NCBI RefSeq assembly: GCF_030160295.1
Contig: NZ_BSOB01000051.1
Location: 1-54,560, forward strand
Length of the DNA stretch: 54,560 bases
Reading direction: 5' to 3'
Source of the DNA: Dyella acidisoli
GTDB taxonomy: Bacteria > Pseudomonadota > Gammaproteobacteria > Xanthomonadales > Rhodanobacteraceae
Shown: positions 34,008 to 42,369 of the stretch, piece by piece
How positions within the stretch are numbered: the first letter of the stretch is position 1
Layout of the letters: every line of letters starts with the position of its first letter
Notes under the pieces: generated by a model
What the model saw: the letters and a program-made list of their open reading frames with translations, nothing else
Database searches by the model: none
Told to the model about the DNA's origin: nothing
Translations under genes and position numbers: made by a program

Positions 34008-34463
34008 TCAGTCTAGTTCCGGCTCCGTGATCGGCGCTTCTCGATTCCTGATCGGTTTGGTGACCTGCTTCGCCACGCACGACGGGATGCCCTCGATCGC
34101 GCGCGCTTCCCGTTCCCGACGCAGATAGGCGCTGGGTGAGATGCCCACCAGTTCGGTGAAGCGCGTGCTGAAGGTGCCCAGCGACGCGCAGCCGACCGCG
34201 AAACAAACGTCGGTGACGCTGAGGTCGCCACGGCGCAGCAAAGCCATCGCACGCTCGATGCGCCGCGTCATCAGATACGAGTACGGCGACTCGCCATAGG
34301 CGCGCCGGAACTGACGGCTGAGGTGCCCGGCCGACATGTTTGCGCCACGGGCGAGCGCCTCGACATCCAGCGGCTGTTCGTACTCCCGGTCGATCCGGTC
34401 ACGAACGCGGCGCAGTCGTGCAAGATCGCGCAGGTACTGCGGGGGAGCAGGTTTGCTGGTCAT
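34008..34463 (-). CDS. Small AraC-family transcriptional regulator
   Basis: A 151-residue protein that is almost only the AraC DNA-binding domain (about 12-115: LARGANMSAGHLSRQFRRAY, VCFAVGCASLGTFSTRF, GISPSAYLR), with a basic C-terminal tail and no ligand domain. It resembles the SoxS/MarA-like size class, where amount rather than ligand sets activity. I use the ATG at 34463; longer in-frame starts run into LIR copy 3 and encode repeat-derived sequence. It heads the AraC-VOC-UvrA operon. Confidence 0.8.
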   Translation of the reverse strand: MTSKPAPPQYLRDLARLRRVRDRIDREYEQPLDVEALARGANMSAGHLSRQFRRAYGESPYSYLMTRRIERAMALLRRGDLSVTDVCFAVGCASLGTFSTRFTELVGISPSAYLRREREARAIEGIPSCVAKQVTKPIRNREAPITEPELD

Positions 34464-34577
34464 CGGCGGGATCGTGTCACGGAGTGCCGGGGGGCTCAAG
34501 CAGGTCAAATAGCATAGATATAGATATCTACAGCCTCGCCGCGAAACATCCTGAGTGAACTCCTCTCCCTTTGGGAC

Positions 34578-35126
34578 TTGATTAGCGTCTCGCCTCAGCT
34601 GGGCATGTCGTGTTGTTGGGGCATTGCCTGCGGCGCTTTCGGACGCCATAGGCGCCCGAGTCACTTTTCTTTGCTGGCCCAAAGAAAAGTAACCCAAAGA
34701 AATGGCCTAACAAGCTCACAGCATGGGGAAGGGAAAAGCCTGAACGTCTCTGGCTAGATCGAAGGTTGCCCGCCCATGGTTCGACACCCCCGCTATACCG
34801 CGAGGCGGCGAAGCGCTGAGGACTTAAAGCCGATCAGGCAGATCTCAGCCAAGCTCAACCTGTCGGAGGGCTCGCTTTAAGCCCTCAATGCTTCGACGCC
34901 TCGCGGTATAGCGGCGCGGTGGAAGCTTGGCCCGCCATCGATCAAAGCAAGGCGTCGTCCTGCAGGCTTGTAACCCATGCAATGCTGTGAGCTCTTCAGG
35001 CCATTTCTTTGGGTTACTTTTCTTTGGGCCAGCAAAGAAAAGTGACCCGGTCGCTTCGCGACCGGAAGCGCCGCAGGCAATGTCCCAACAAACGACACGC
35101 CCAGCTGAGGCGAGACGCTAATCAGG
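34578..35126. repeat. Long inverted repeat element (LIR) copy 3, intact
   Basis: The best full copy. Termini are TTGATTAGCGTCTCGCCTCA and its inverse ending GAGGCGAGACGCTAATCAGG. Arms carry CACTTTTCTTTGCTGGCCC, AACCCAAAGAAATGGCC and CCCGCTATACCGCGAGGCG, each mirrored on the other side. The flanks are telling: left CGAAACATCCTGAGTGAACT then CCTCTCCCTTTGGGA, right CCCGAAGGGAGAAGGGCTCAG, which are the two ends of the composite repeat seen intact at 25823-26010. This copy therefore sits inside that composite unit. Confidence 0.92.
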
Positions 35127-35158
35127 TCCCGAAGGGAGAAGGGCTCAGTTTTTCGATT

Positions 35159-35181
35159 GAACCAACCCGCCCCAAAGGCGT
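35159..35181 (+). promoter_or_regulatory. Candidate ECF-type promoter of the sigma factor operon
   Basis: GAAC at 35159-35162 and CGT at 35179-35181 are separated by exactly 16 bases, the usual form of ECF sigma promoters (GAAC...CGT). It lies about 42 bases before the ATG at 35223. This suggests autoregulation by the encoded sigma factor. Confidence 0.45.
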
Positions 35182-35222
35182 ATGAACAACCATACGAACC
35201 AAACCATGCTTGGGGAACAGCC

Positions 35223-35813
35223 ATGCGCAGCAGGCGGGCAGATCAGGCAGGGGGGCCGGGCAGCGTCTCCGTGGACGAGGAAGCTGCCTTGCTCGGGCGT
35301 GTGGCGGCCGAAGAAAAGGATGCATTCGAAGCGCTCTATCGCTTGTACAACCCGCGCCTGCAACGTTTCGTGCGCAGCGTGACCAAGCAGCCGGTGCTGG
35401 TGGAGGAAATTCTCGACGACACCATGATGGTGGTCTGGCGCAAGGCTTACACCTTCAACCACAGCGCGAAGGTGTCGACGTGGATTTTTGCCATCGCCTA
35501 TCGCCAAGCATTGAAGGCACTGAAGCGGCTCGGCTCGTGGGAAGAATCCGAGGTCGGCGATTGCGCCGATGCATCGGCGCCTGGTCCCGACGACGCCTTG
35601 CAACAGCAGGAATTACGTAAGCATCTGGACGATGCACTCGGCACCTTGTCGCCCGAGCAGCGTGCCGTGATGGAACTCACTTATTACTTCGGTTACGCCT
35701 GCCGCGAAATCGCGCAGATCATGGATTGCCCCGTGGATACGGTGAAAACGCGCATGTTCTACGCGCGACGCAAGCTCAAGACGGCGCTGGCGTCGCGCCG
35801 GGAGGCCATATGA
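35223..35813 (+). CDS. ECF-family RNA polymerase sigma factor
   Basis: A 196-residue sigma factor. Region 2 (about 25-95) includes FEALYRLYNPRLQRFVRSV and STWIFAIAYRQALKAL; region 4 (about 135-190) includes LSPEQRAVMELTYYFGYACREIAQIMDCPVDTVKTRMFYARRKL in parts. The ATG at 35223 follows GGGGAA; a TTG at 35157 would add 22 residues. The stop overlaps the anti-sigma start (ATGA, 35810-35813), a sign of coupled translation. It should direct the operon with the anti-sigma factor and subtilase, and possibly itself. Confidence 0.9.
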   Translation: MRSRRADQAGGPGSVSVDEEAALLGRVAAEEKDAFEALYRLYNPRLQRFVRSVTKQPVLVEEILDDTMMVVWRKAYTFNHSAKVSTWIFAIAYRQALKALKRLGSWEESEVGDCADASAPGPDDALQQQELRKHLDDALGTLSPEQRAVMELTYYFGYACREIAQIMDCPVDTVKTRMFYARRKLKTALASRREAI

Positions 35814-36433
35814 ATGGTCGAGTGATCAAGTTCGAAGGGTCCGTGCATGCAGAAGCCGATCGGCTGCTGCCCTGGTATGTGAACGGCACGCTCGAAGAAG
35901 ATGAGCGCAGTGAGGTAGAACGCCATCTGGTCGAATGCGCGGAATGCCAGCACGAAGTGGCATGGCTGCGCACCGTGCAGGAGCAGTTCGTCGAACAGGC
36001 GGACAAGGACGACGTATCGCCAAAGATGCGGCATCTGTATCGCCGCGTTGCCAAACGCCGTGGCGCATCGTCCACATCTTCGCTGTGGCATCGCCGCGAG
36101 AAACGGCTTGCCTGGCTTGCTGCGTTGCAGGTGGCAATCATTCTTGGCTTGAGCGTGGTTGTGTTTCACCAGCAGCAGAACACGTATCGCACATTGAGCG
36201 CGCCGGGCAACCAGGACGCGCTGCTGGTGGTGATGTTCGACCCGCACACCCGCGAAGCACAGATGCGCGAGCTGGTACGCGCCAGCCATGCACGCATCGT
36301 GGGCGGACCGACGGAAGAAGGTGCCTATGTGCTGCGCGTGCCCGAGACGGCCAGCGCGGCTACGCGCAAGCTGCTGCTTAGCTCCCCGCAGGTGACGTTG
36401 GTGGAAGACCTGAGTTCCGGTGGTCATCCATGA
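35810..36433 (+). CDS. Membrane anti-sigma factor with zinc motif and propeptide-like periplasmic domain
   Basis: A 207-residue protein. The cytoplasmic part has the zinc-binding anti-sigma motif H39-x3-C43-x2-C46 (HLVECAEC). A transmembrane helix spans about 100-119. The periplasmic part (about 130-205) reads like a protease propeptide/I9-type inhibitor fold: DALLVVMFD, ARIVGGPTEEGAYVLRVP and a final SPQVTLVEDL, much like subtilisin prodomains. The next gene, overlapping by four bases, encodes a subtilase. This suggests the protease binds or cleaves this domain. GGAGG lies five bases before the ATG. The fold claim is by eye. Confidence 0.8.
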   Translation: MNGRVIKFEGSVHAEADRLLPWYVNGTLEEDERSEVERHLVECAECQHEVAWLRTVQEQFVEQADKDDVSPKMRHLYRRVAKRRGASSTSSLWHRREKRLAWLAALQVAIILGLSVVVFHQQQNTYRTLSAPGNQDALLVVMFDPHTREAQMRELVRASHARIVGGPTEEGAYVLRVPETASAATRKLLLSSPQVTLVEDLSSGGHP

Positions 36434-37677
36434 GGCACACTTGGGTCATCGCAACGGCACTGTGCACGCTTGGTCTGTGCGTCGCGATACATGCGGAAAC
36501 ACAGCAGCCTTCACAGGTATTAGTGATGCTGCGCGCGGCGCCACCTCATCTTCGCGCCGCGGACGATTACGCCATCACTTATGCTAGCTCGCCCGACGAA
36601 GCCGCACGCAAGCGCATCGCACGCGAGCTTGCTCATCAATACGGTTTGCAGCTCGTCGATAGCTGGCCGATGCCGGCACTCGGCGTCGATTGCTTTGTCA
36701 TGCGGATCGTTTCCGGTACATCCGCAAGCGATATAGCGCAGGCGCTTTCGCACGACACGCGAGTGGAATCGGCCCAACCAAGGCAAACCTTCCACACCTT
36801 GGCCAAGGACGATCCGCTTTATGCGCTGCAGCCTACCGCCAAGCGTTGGCACATTGCCGAGTTGCACGCGCTGACCACGGGCAAGAACGTCGCCATCGCC
36901 GAGGTGGATAGCGGTGTGGATGCCTCGCAACCCGACCTCGACGGCCAGATCGCCGAGCAGCGCAACTTCGTGGACGACAGCGGTTACCGTGCTGAGCTGC
37001 ATGGCACCGAGGTGGCAGGAATCATCGTCGCGCGTGAAGGTAATGGTGTCGGCATCGTGGGTGTAGCGCCGCAAGCGCGGCTGCTCGCACTGCGCGCGTG
37101 CTGGCAGTTGGCGGACGGTAGTGCAGCATCCGCCTGCGACAGCTTTACGTTGGCGAAAGCCTTGCAGTACGCGCTGGAAAAACACGTACAGATCATCAAT
37201 CTCAGCCTGACCGGACCGAACGATCGCTTGCTGCAGCGCCTATTGGATGCCGCACTGGCCGGACACGTTACCGTCGTCGGCGCCGTGGACGACACGACGG
37301 CTGACGGCGGATTCCCGGCTTCGTATCCGGGTGTGTTGGCGGTGGCGGGCGAACATGCGGACGTGCAGCGCAGCGACGTTTGGCTTGCACCGGCGGAGGA
37401 CATTCCCACCACGCAACCCGGCGCGCGCTGGAATATGGTCAACGGTTCGTCGTTCGCGGCGGCGGAAGTCAGCGGGCTGGTCGCCTTGCTGCAGGAGCTG
37501 TCGCCTGACCTCACGCTGACGCAGCTGCATGACGCCCTGCATGCGAGATCTGCGTTAGGCTTTGCGTCAATGCGGCCCATGACGATCGACGCATGTGCGG
37601 CCGTGGCGCAGGTGAGCCATCGTTGTACCTGCGACTGCGGCACAACGCGTGCGTCTTTAGGAGTGCCGCGCCGATGA
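36430..37677 (+). CDS. Exported subtilisin-like serine protease (S8)
   Basis: A 415-residue protease with a signal peptide (1-22), a prodomain to about 135 and a catalytic domain. The triad is Asp160 (AIAEVDSGVD), His191 (HGTEVAGI) and Ser341 (NGSSFAAAEVSG). The serine motif is GSSFA instead of the usual GTSMA, a mild change that keeps the nucleophile. It overlaps the anti-sigma gene by four bases, so the three-gene unit is translated together. It may process the anti-sigma factor in the periplasm or be its regulated output. Confidence 0.88.
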   Translation: MRHTWVIATALCTLGLCVAIHAETQQPSQVLVMLRAAPPHLRAADDYAITYASSPDEAARKRIARELAHQYGLQLVDSWPMPALGVDCFVMRIVSGTSASDIAQALSHDTRVESAQPRQTFHTLAKDDPLYALQPTAKRWHIAELHALTTGKNVAIAEVDSGVDASQPDLDGQIAEQRNFVDDSGYRAELHGTEVAGIIVAREGNGVGIVGVAPQARLLALRACWQLADGSAASACDSFTLAKALQYALEKHVQIINLSLTGPNDRLLQRLLDAALAGHVTVVGAVDDTTADGGFPASYPGVLAVAGEHADVQRSDVWLAPAEDIPTTQPGARWNMVNGSSFAAAEVSGLVALLQELSPDLTLTQLHDALHARSALGFASMRPMTIDACAAVAQVSHRCTCDCGTTRASLGVPRR

Positions 37678-38379
37678 GTGCGCCTCGTGTTACGAACCGT
37701 CGTGGCAGTTCTTGTCGCATTGTTTGCGGTGCAGGCCCGTGCACAGATGACGGGCAGCGCAACCCTTCTTTCCGACTACCGCTTTCGCGGTGCTTCTCTC
37801 AGCGATGACCGGCCGGCCGCACAACTGGCGTTCGACTACGACTGGGCCGCGAGCGGCTTGTATGCGGGAGGCATGATGTCCAGCGCACGACTCGATTCAC
37901 GCCACGCTGTGCAAGCTTTGATTTATGCGGGCTACGCGCATCGTGTGCGGCCGGATTTCAGCTGGGAAACCGGCCTGCGGTACACGCGTTTCAGCGGCCA
38001 CGAAGCATATGCGTACGCAGAAGCCTATGCAGGCTTCGCGTTCCGGCAACTCGTCGGCCGTCTTTACTATGCACCGAGTTATTTCCATGCCGGTTATCCG
38101 GCGTGGTACGCCGAACTCAACGACAGCCATGCGCTGTCAGGGAAATGGTATGCGTTTGCGCATGCAGGTTATCTGCGGCGCGGCGGCGACGTGATGGAGT
38201 ATCACGCCAGCCGTTTTCGTTCCGATTTTCGGGTCGGCATCGGCCTGGATCTGGCGCCTTACAACGTCCAATTGAGTTGGACCACTACGCGTGGCGCTTC
38301 CGATGCCGTTTTTGGTTATCCATCCGCTGCAGGCACTACCCGCAACGCCTGGGTTCTGAGCATCTCGTATGCGTGGTGA
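37678..38379 (+). CDS. TorF-like putative outer-membrane beta-barrel protein
   Basis: A 233-residue exported protein with a signal peptide ending VQARAQ and beta-barrel strands starting GSATLLSDYRFRGASLSDDRPAAQ, the signature of the TIGR02001/TorF family. It ends with an aromatic residue (SISYAW), typical for outer-membrane insertion. The GTG start directly follows the subtilase stop, with AGGAG 13 bases upstream; a GTG nine bases later is an alternative. It is probably a member of the sigma-factor operon; function unknown. Confidence 0.7.
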   Translation: MRLVLRTVVAVLVALFAVQARAQMTGSATLLSDYRFRGASLSDDRPAAQLAFDYDWAASGLYAGGMMSSARLDSRHAVQALIYAGYAHRVRPDFSWETGLRYTRFSGHEAYAYAEAYAGFAFRQLVGRLYYAPSYFHAGYPAWYAELNDSHALSGKWYAFAHAGYLRRGGDVMEYHASRFRSDFRVGIGLDLAPYNVQLSWTTTRGASDAVFGYPSAAGTTRNAWVLSISYAW

Positions 38380-38496
38380 TGCTATGGGCGTGGGCACTCG
38401 TTTGATCTGAATGTTCCGCAAAAAAAGCGCGCGTACTTCCCATGCGCTGCATGGGGAGCAGGGGGATTTACGTTCATCCCTGAGGAGGGAGCTGAT

Positions 38497-39582
38497 ATGA
38501 GACGTACTCCGTTCAAAAAGAAGCTCGTGCATTCCATCGTTGCGACCTTGGTCGTCGCGGGGGTGGCAACCGGCATCCTGTATTCCAAGGCCGCGGCTGC
38601 GCAGAGCGACACTGGCCACGTGCTGATCGCCGATCAGTTCAACAACCGCGTGATCGAAGTGGATCGCAAGACGCACCAGGTGGTGTGGCATTTCGGCAAT
38701 GGTTCCGACCTGCCCGGCCCGCACAGCGTGGTAGGAACGAATGATGCCGAACGCTTCGGACCGTTCACGCTGATCTCCGGTACCGGCACACCGCCGGGCT
38801 TGCCCGGATGTTCCGATACGGTGAACGGCTGTCCGGACAATCGCGTATTCATCGTGGATCCGAACGGCAACATCATCTGGCAGTACGGCCAGGCCGGTGT
38901 CGGCGGCGCGGGACCGAACCAGTTGAATACGCCGGTGCAGGCGTTATTCCTGATCAACTTCCCCGGTCATCCGGGGCCGCATGTGTTGATTGCTGACCAG
39001 GTGAATGAGCGCATCATCCTGGTGAACCTGCATCATCAGATCGAATGGCAATACGGCACCACCGGCGTGAGCGGGATCGGCCCGAACCAACTCAATAATC
39101 CGAATAGCGGGGAGGTGCTCGAAAACGGCCACATCCTGATTGCCGATGAAAACAACAATCGTGCAATCGAGATCAAACCCAACGGCACGATCGTCAACAC
39201 GTTTACCGCAGGTGGTACGACCAGTGGTGTGGCATTCGCCAGTCGCCTGCCGAACGGCGATACGCTGATCACCGATTCGAACAACAGCCGCATCGTGGAA
39301 GTGGACGGCTCTGATCACGTCGTTTGGCAATACTTGACCAATGATCCGTTGGGCAATCCCGCGCCATTGCCCACGCGTGCGGTGCGCCTGCACAACGGCA
39401 ATACCTTGATCAGCGACCAGTTCAACGATCGCGTGATCGAGGTGACCAAGGCCGGACAGATCGTTTTTCAGCAGGGCGATCTCAATGTACCCGGCGATGG
39501 ATTCAATCAGCTCAATGGTGCGTATGACGCCAAGCAGATCGGTGACTTCACCGGCTTGACGCCGCCGTTCGATGTGTTCTGA
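38497..39582 (+). CDS. Exported NHL/PQQ-like beta-propeller protein
   Basis: A 361-residue protein with a signal sequence or anchor (about 12-35, ending AAAAQ). Five clear repeats share one pattern: HVLIADQFNNRVIEVD, HVLIADQVNERIILVN, HILIADENNNRAIEIK, DTLITDSNNSRIVEVD and NTLISDQFNDRVIEVT. These are blades of an NHL-type propeller, used for protein or ligand binding. GAGGAGGGA is a strong ribosome-binding site. It lies 118 bases after the beta-barrel gene and is followed by a good terminator, so it may be the last gene of the sigma operon or its own unit. Confidence 0.8.
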   Translation: MRRTPFKKKLVHSIVATLVVAGVATGILYSKAAAAQSDTGHVLIADQFNNRVIEVDRKTHQVVWHFGNGSDLPGPHSVVGTNDAERFGPFTLISGTGTPPGLPGCSDTVNGCPDNRVFIVDPNGNIIWQYGQAGVGGAGPNQLNTPVQALFLINFPGHPGPHVLIADQVNERIILVNLHHQIEWQYGTTGVSGIGPNQLNNPNSGEVLENGHILIADENNNRAIEIKPNGTIVNTFTAGGTTSGVAFASRLPNGDTLITDSNNSRIVEVDGSDHVVWQYLTNDPLGNPAPLPTRAVRLHNGNTLISDQFNDRVIEVTKAGQIVFQQGDLNVPGDGFNQLNGAYDAKQIGDFTGLTPPFDVF

Positions 39583-39609
39583 CCGACTAGCGCATGAACG
39601 ATCAAACAA

Positions 39610-39631
39610 AGCCCCGCCAGCCGGCGGGGCT
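39610..39631 (+). terminator. Intrinsic terminator after the propeller gene
   Basis: AGCCCCGCC-AGCC-GGCGGGGCT forms a perfect 9-bp GC-rich stem followed by TCTGTCT, 28 bases after the stop at 39582. It is the clearest intrinsic terminator in the window. Confidence 0.8.
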
Positions 39632-39772
39632 TCTGTCTGAAGATTGCAAAACCGCTCACAGTCGTCGCAAGGATCGAGAAGGATGCCATTCAGCTGACCC
39701 GGTTAGTCTCACCTACACGGCAATACGCCGTATCGACGGCACCACATCGTAGGGCGCTTACGGGGAAAATTT

Positions 39773-40177
39773 ATGAAACGACATCTGCTCGCACTGGCTT
39801 TGCTTACTTGCGTGCCCATGGTGATGGTCACCACAGCCGCCGTTGCACAAGACCAGGATCACGATCACGGCTGGGACCACCAGGACGACCATGATCATGG
39901 CCACGACCATGACCGCGGACATGATCACGACGATCACGGCTGGCGCGATGACGACCATCACGATCACGGCCATCACTACGGCTGGGACAAGCATTACCAC
40001 CGCGGCGAATACCTGCCTGACCGCTATCGCGGACGAGAATACTACGTCGAGGATTACAGGACCTACCGTCTGAGCCCACCACCGCCGGGCTATGGCTGGT
40101 ATCGCAACGACGATGGCGAGTTCGTGCTGGTTGCGGTTGCGACCGGTTTGATCGTGCAGGAATTGCTGGGGCATTGA
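39773..40177 (+). CDS. RcnB-like exported protein with His/Asp-rich region
   Basis: A 134-residue protein. It has a signal peptide (1-25, ending AAVAQ), a region at about 27-75 made almost only of His, Asp and Gly (HDHGWDHQDDHDHGHDHD), then an RcnB-type C-terminal domain: YLPDRYRG, YRLSPPPPGYGWYR and VLVAVATGLIVQELL. RcnB of E. coli acts in nickel/cobalt homeostasis in the periplasm; the His/Asp run suggests metal binding here. GGGGAA precedes the ATG. No metal-efflux genes are adjacent. Confidence 0.8.
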   Translation: MKRHLLALALLTCVPMVMVTTAAVAQDQDHDHGWDHQDDHDHGHDHDRGHDHDDHGWRDDDHHDHGHHYGWDKHYHRGEYLPDRYRGREYYVEDYRTYRLSPPPPGYGWYRNDDGEFVLVAVATGLIVQELLGH

Positions 40178-40186
40178 TGCTTCTAC

Positions 40187-40323
40187 CCCCTCTCCCCTTC
40201 GGGGAGAGGGTTGGGGTGAGGGGGTGAACCTCGCGAAAGACGCAAATCGAAGCGTCGCTCTTATGAAGATTTGAGCCAGCCTTGCCCCCTCACCCTACCC
40301 TCTCCCCGCAGGGGAGAGGGATC
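40187..40323. repeat. Inverted pair of CCTCTCCCC repeats
   Basis: CCCCCTCTCCCCTTCGGGGAG followed by AGGGTTGGGGTGAGGGGGTG at left, then GCCCCCTCACCCTACCCTCT with CCCCGCAGGGGAGAGGG at right. The two halves face each other across about 60 bases between the convergent RcnB-like and asparagine synthase genes and may terminate both. Confidence 0.8.
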
Positions 40324-40341
40324 AACCTCGCTAGGCCTCAC

Positions 40342-42237
40342 CTATAGCGTTTGTTGCACCAGCACTTCTTCCTGCGCAACCGAAACAGCCACTCGTTCGC
40401 TGTTCAACCACTGCAACCATTCGCTAAGCACGATCAACGTCCAGATCGCGCGCGCATGATCGGCGACACGCGACTGGTGCTCGGCAAACAACGCCTGCGC
40501 GACGCGAACATCGATACCCACTTCAGCAAGCCCGCCGCTTGAAAGATGCGCTTGCGCCCAATCGCGCAACGGCCCGCGCAACCACGAAGCCAGCGGCACC
40601 GACAAGCCACGTTTGCGGCGCGTCACCACGTCTTTGGGCAGATAGTTCAGTGCGTATTGCTTGAGGAACACCTTGGTGGTGAGTCCACGCACGCGTGTTT
40701 CCACTGGCAGCGTGGCAGCGAATTCGATGACAGTCTGATCCAGGAACGGCGCGCGGATTTCCACGCCGTGCAGCATGGCGCCGCGATCGGCCTTGGCCAT
40801 CAACGCATCCGGCAGCGAGTGGCCGAAGTCGTAGCGTTGGATGGTGTCGATCAGGCGTGTCGCGTCGTGCTGTGTATCGTCCGTGGGCGGCGCGATGCCA
40901 AGGCGCTGCTGCCACACGGGCGGAATGCTCGCCGTCCACAGCAGGTGCCGCGCCAGCCCATCCAGTTCCTGCCCGCGAATGAAACGCTTGAGCAGGAACG
41001 AGAGCGTGACTTTCTTGTCGCTGGTCGGCAGCGATTCAATCGCGCGCTGCGCGAGTGCTTTCACCGGCGGCGGCAAGTTGGCGTAGAGGCTGGCCCAACG
41101 CGCGCCGAGATAAGTGGGATAGCCACCGAACAGTTCGTCCGCGCCCTCGCCCGCCAGCAGCAAGCGCACATCCTGCGACGCGCGCTTGGTGACCAGCGAC
41201 AGCGGAATCCACGCCGGATCGGCCAGCGGTTCGCCATTGGCACTCACCAGTTCGCGCAAGGTGCGCGGAACATCCTGGGCGGAAACGTTCACTTCGATGA
41301 AATCGCAACCAAGCTCTTGGGCAAGGTTCGCCGCATGCTGGCCTTCGTCGAACGATTCTTCCGAGAAGCGGATGCAATATGCGGAAATCTTTTTCTCCGG
41401 CCGCACGCTACGCGCCACCGCCGTCATCAGCGCGGAATCGATGCCGCCGCTGAGCAGTACGCCGTAATCCACGTCGATGTCGCTCTGCCGCCGAACGGCT
41501 TCGCGGAAGATCGGATCGAAGGCCTTCGTCGAGGGCGTGTTTGTGGCTTTTTCCGCGGGGAAATTCCAGTAGTGCTGGTGACGGATGCCGCTGGGTTCGA
41601 TCACGATCATCTCGCCCGGCGCCACCTTGTGGATGTGCTTGAGCGGGCTGGTCGGTGCCGGGCAGTAGCCCGAGCGCAGATAGTGCGCCAGCCCGGCTGG
41701 ATCGATCTGCACATCCGGCTGGCAGGCTTTCACCAGCGCAGCCAGCTCCGAGGCGTAGTACACCGTCTGACCGATGATGGCGTAGTACAGATGGCGCTCG
41801 CCGGCGCGGTCGCGCGCCAGGATCAATCGTTGATGGCGACCGTCCCACAACGCCAGCGCGAATACGCCCTGCACGTGCTCGAGGAACGAGAGCCCTTTTT
41901 CCAGATAAAGCGGCGCCAGCACGGCGACGTCGGTGGTGAGCGTGATGTCGTGCCCGGCTTCGGCGAGCGAGTGGCGCAGTTCGCGGTGATTGTCGATCTC
42001 GCCGTTGCAGGCAACGATTACGCCGGCTTCATATTCCAGCAGCGGCGGCTGATGCTGATCCACGCCGCGGATAGCCAGGCGGTTGGTGGCCATGGCCAGG
42101 CCGGGCGTCCGCGAAACGAACGCATCGCCGTGTGGTCCGCGGTGCGCCATGGCCTCGAGCATGGTCTTCGCTTTGCGCTCCAGATGTGGCAGCGGATGTC
42201 CTGCATCCCGACTCAAGATTCCGCAAATTCCACACAT
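40342..42237 (-). CDS. Asparagine synthase-family glutamine amidotransferase
   Basis: A 631-residue enzyme. The N-terminal class II glutaminase domain starts MCGICGIL with catalytic Cys2 and has MAHRGPHGDAF, NRLAIRGVD and VACNGEIDNH. The C-terminal synthetase domain has the ATP loop LLSGGIDSALM and GEGADELFGGYPTY. It belongs to the AsnB type common in exopolysaccharide and surface clusters, where it amidates sugars or peptides rather than free aspartate. It lies last in a minus-strand group with two glycosyltransferases, so a surface-glycan role is plausible; housekeeping asparagine synthesis is the alternative. Confidence 0.88.
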   Translation of the reverse strand: MCGICGILSRDAGHPLPHLERKAKTMLEAMAHRGPHGDAFVSRTPGLAMATNRLAIRGVDQHQPPLLEYEAGVIVACNGEIDNHRELRHSLAEAGHDITLTTDVAVLAPLYLEKGLSFLEHVQGVFALALWDGRHQRLILARDRAGERHLYYAIIGQTVYYASELAALVKACQPDVQIDPAGLAHYLRSGYCPAPTSPLKHIHKVAPGEMIVIEPSGIRHQHYWNFPAEKATNTPSTKAFDPIFREAVRRQSDIDVDYGVLLSGGIDSALMTAVARSVRPEKKISAYCIRFSEESFDEGQHAANLAQELGCDFIEVNVSAQDVPRTLRELVSANGEPLADPAWIPLSLVTKRASQDVRLLLAGEGADELFGGYPTYLGARWASLYANLPPPVKALAQRAIESLPTSDKKVTLSFLLKRFIRGQELDGLARHLLWTASIPPVWQQRLGIAPPTDDTQHDATRLIDTIQRYDFGHSLPDALMAKADRGAMLHGVEIRAPFLDQTVIEFAATLPVETRVRGLTTKVFLKQYALNYLPKDVVTRRKRGLSVPLASWLRGPLRDWAQAHLSSGGLAEVGIDVRVAQALFAEHQSRVADHARAIWTLIVLSEWLQWLNSERVAVSVAQEEVLVQQTL

Positions 42238-42331
42238 GTAAGGACTCTGATCAATGCCGAGGGCGTCACCTGCCCCAATATGCAGATTGTAATGGATGGG
42301 GGGTGTATGGACCGGATAACGGGGCGGTTTT

Positions 42332-42353
42332 GCCCCCCTCTCACCGGGGGGAG
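42332..42353. repeat. CCCCCCTCTCACCGGGGGGAG hairpin repeat
   Basis: A degenerate member of the CCTCTCCC family between the asparagine synthase start and the glycosyltransferase stop. It might separate their transcripts. Confidence 0.5.
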
Positions 42354-42369
42354 AAGGAGCAAAACGCGG

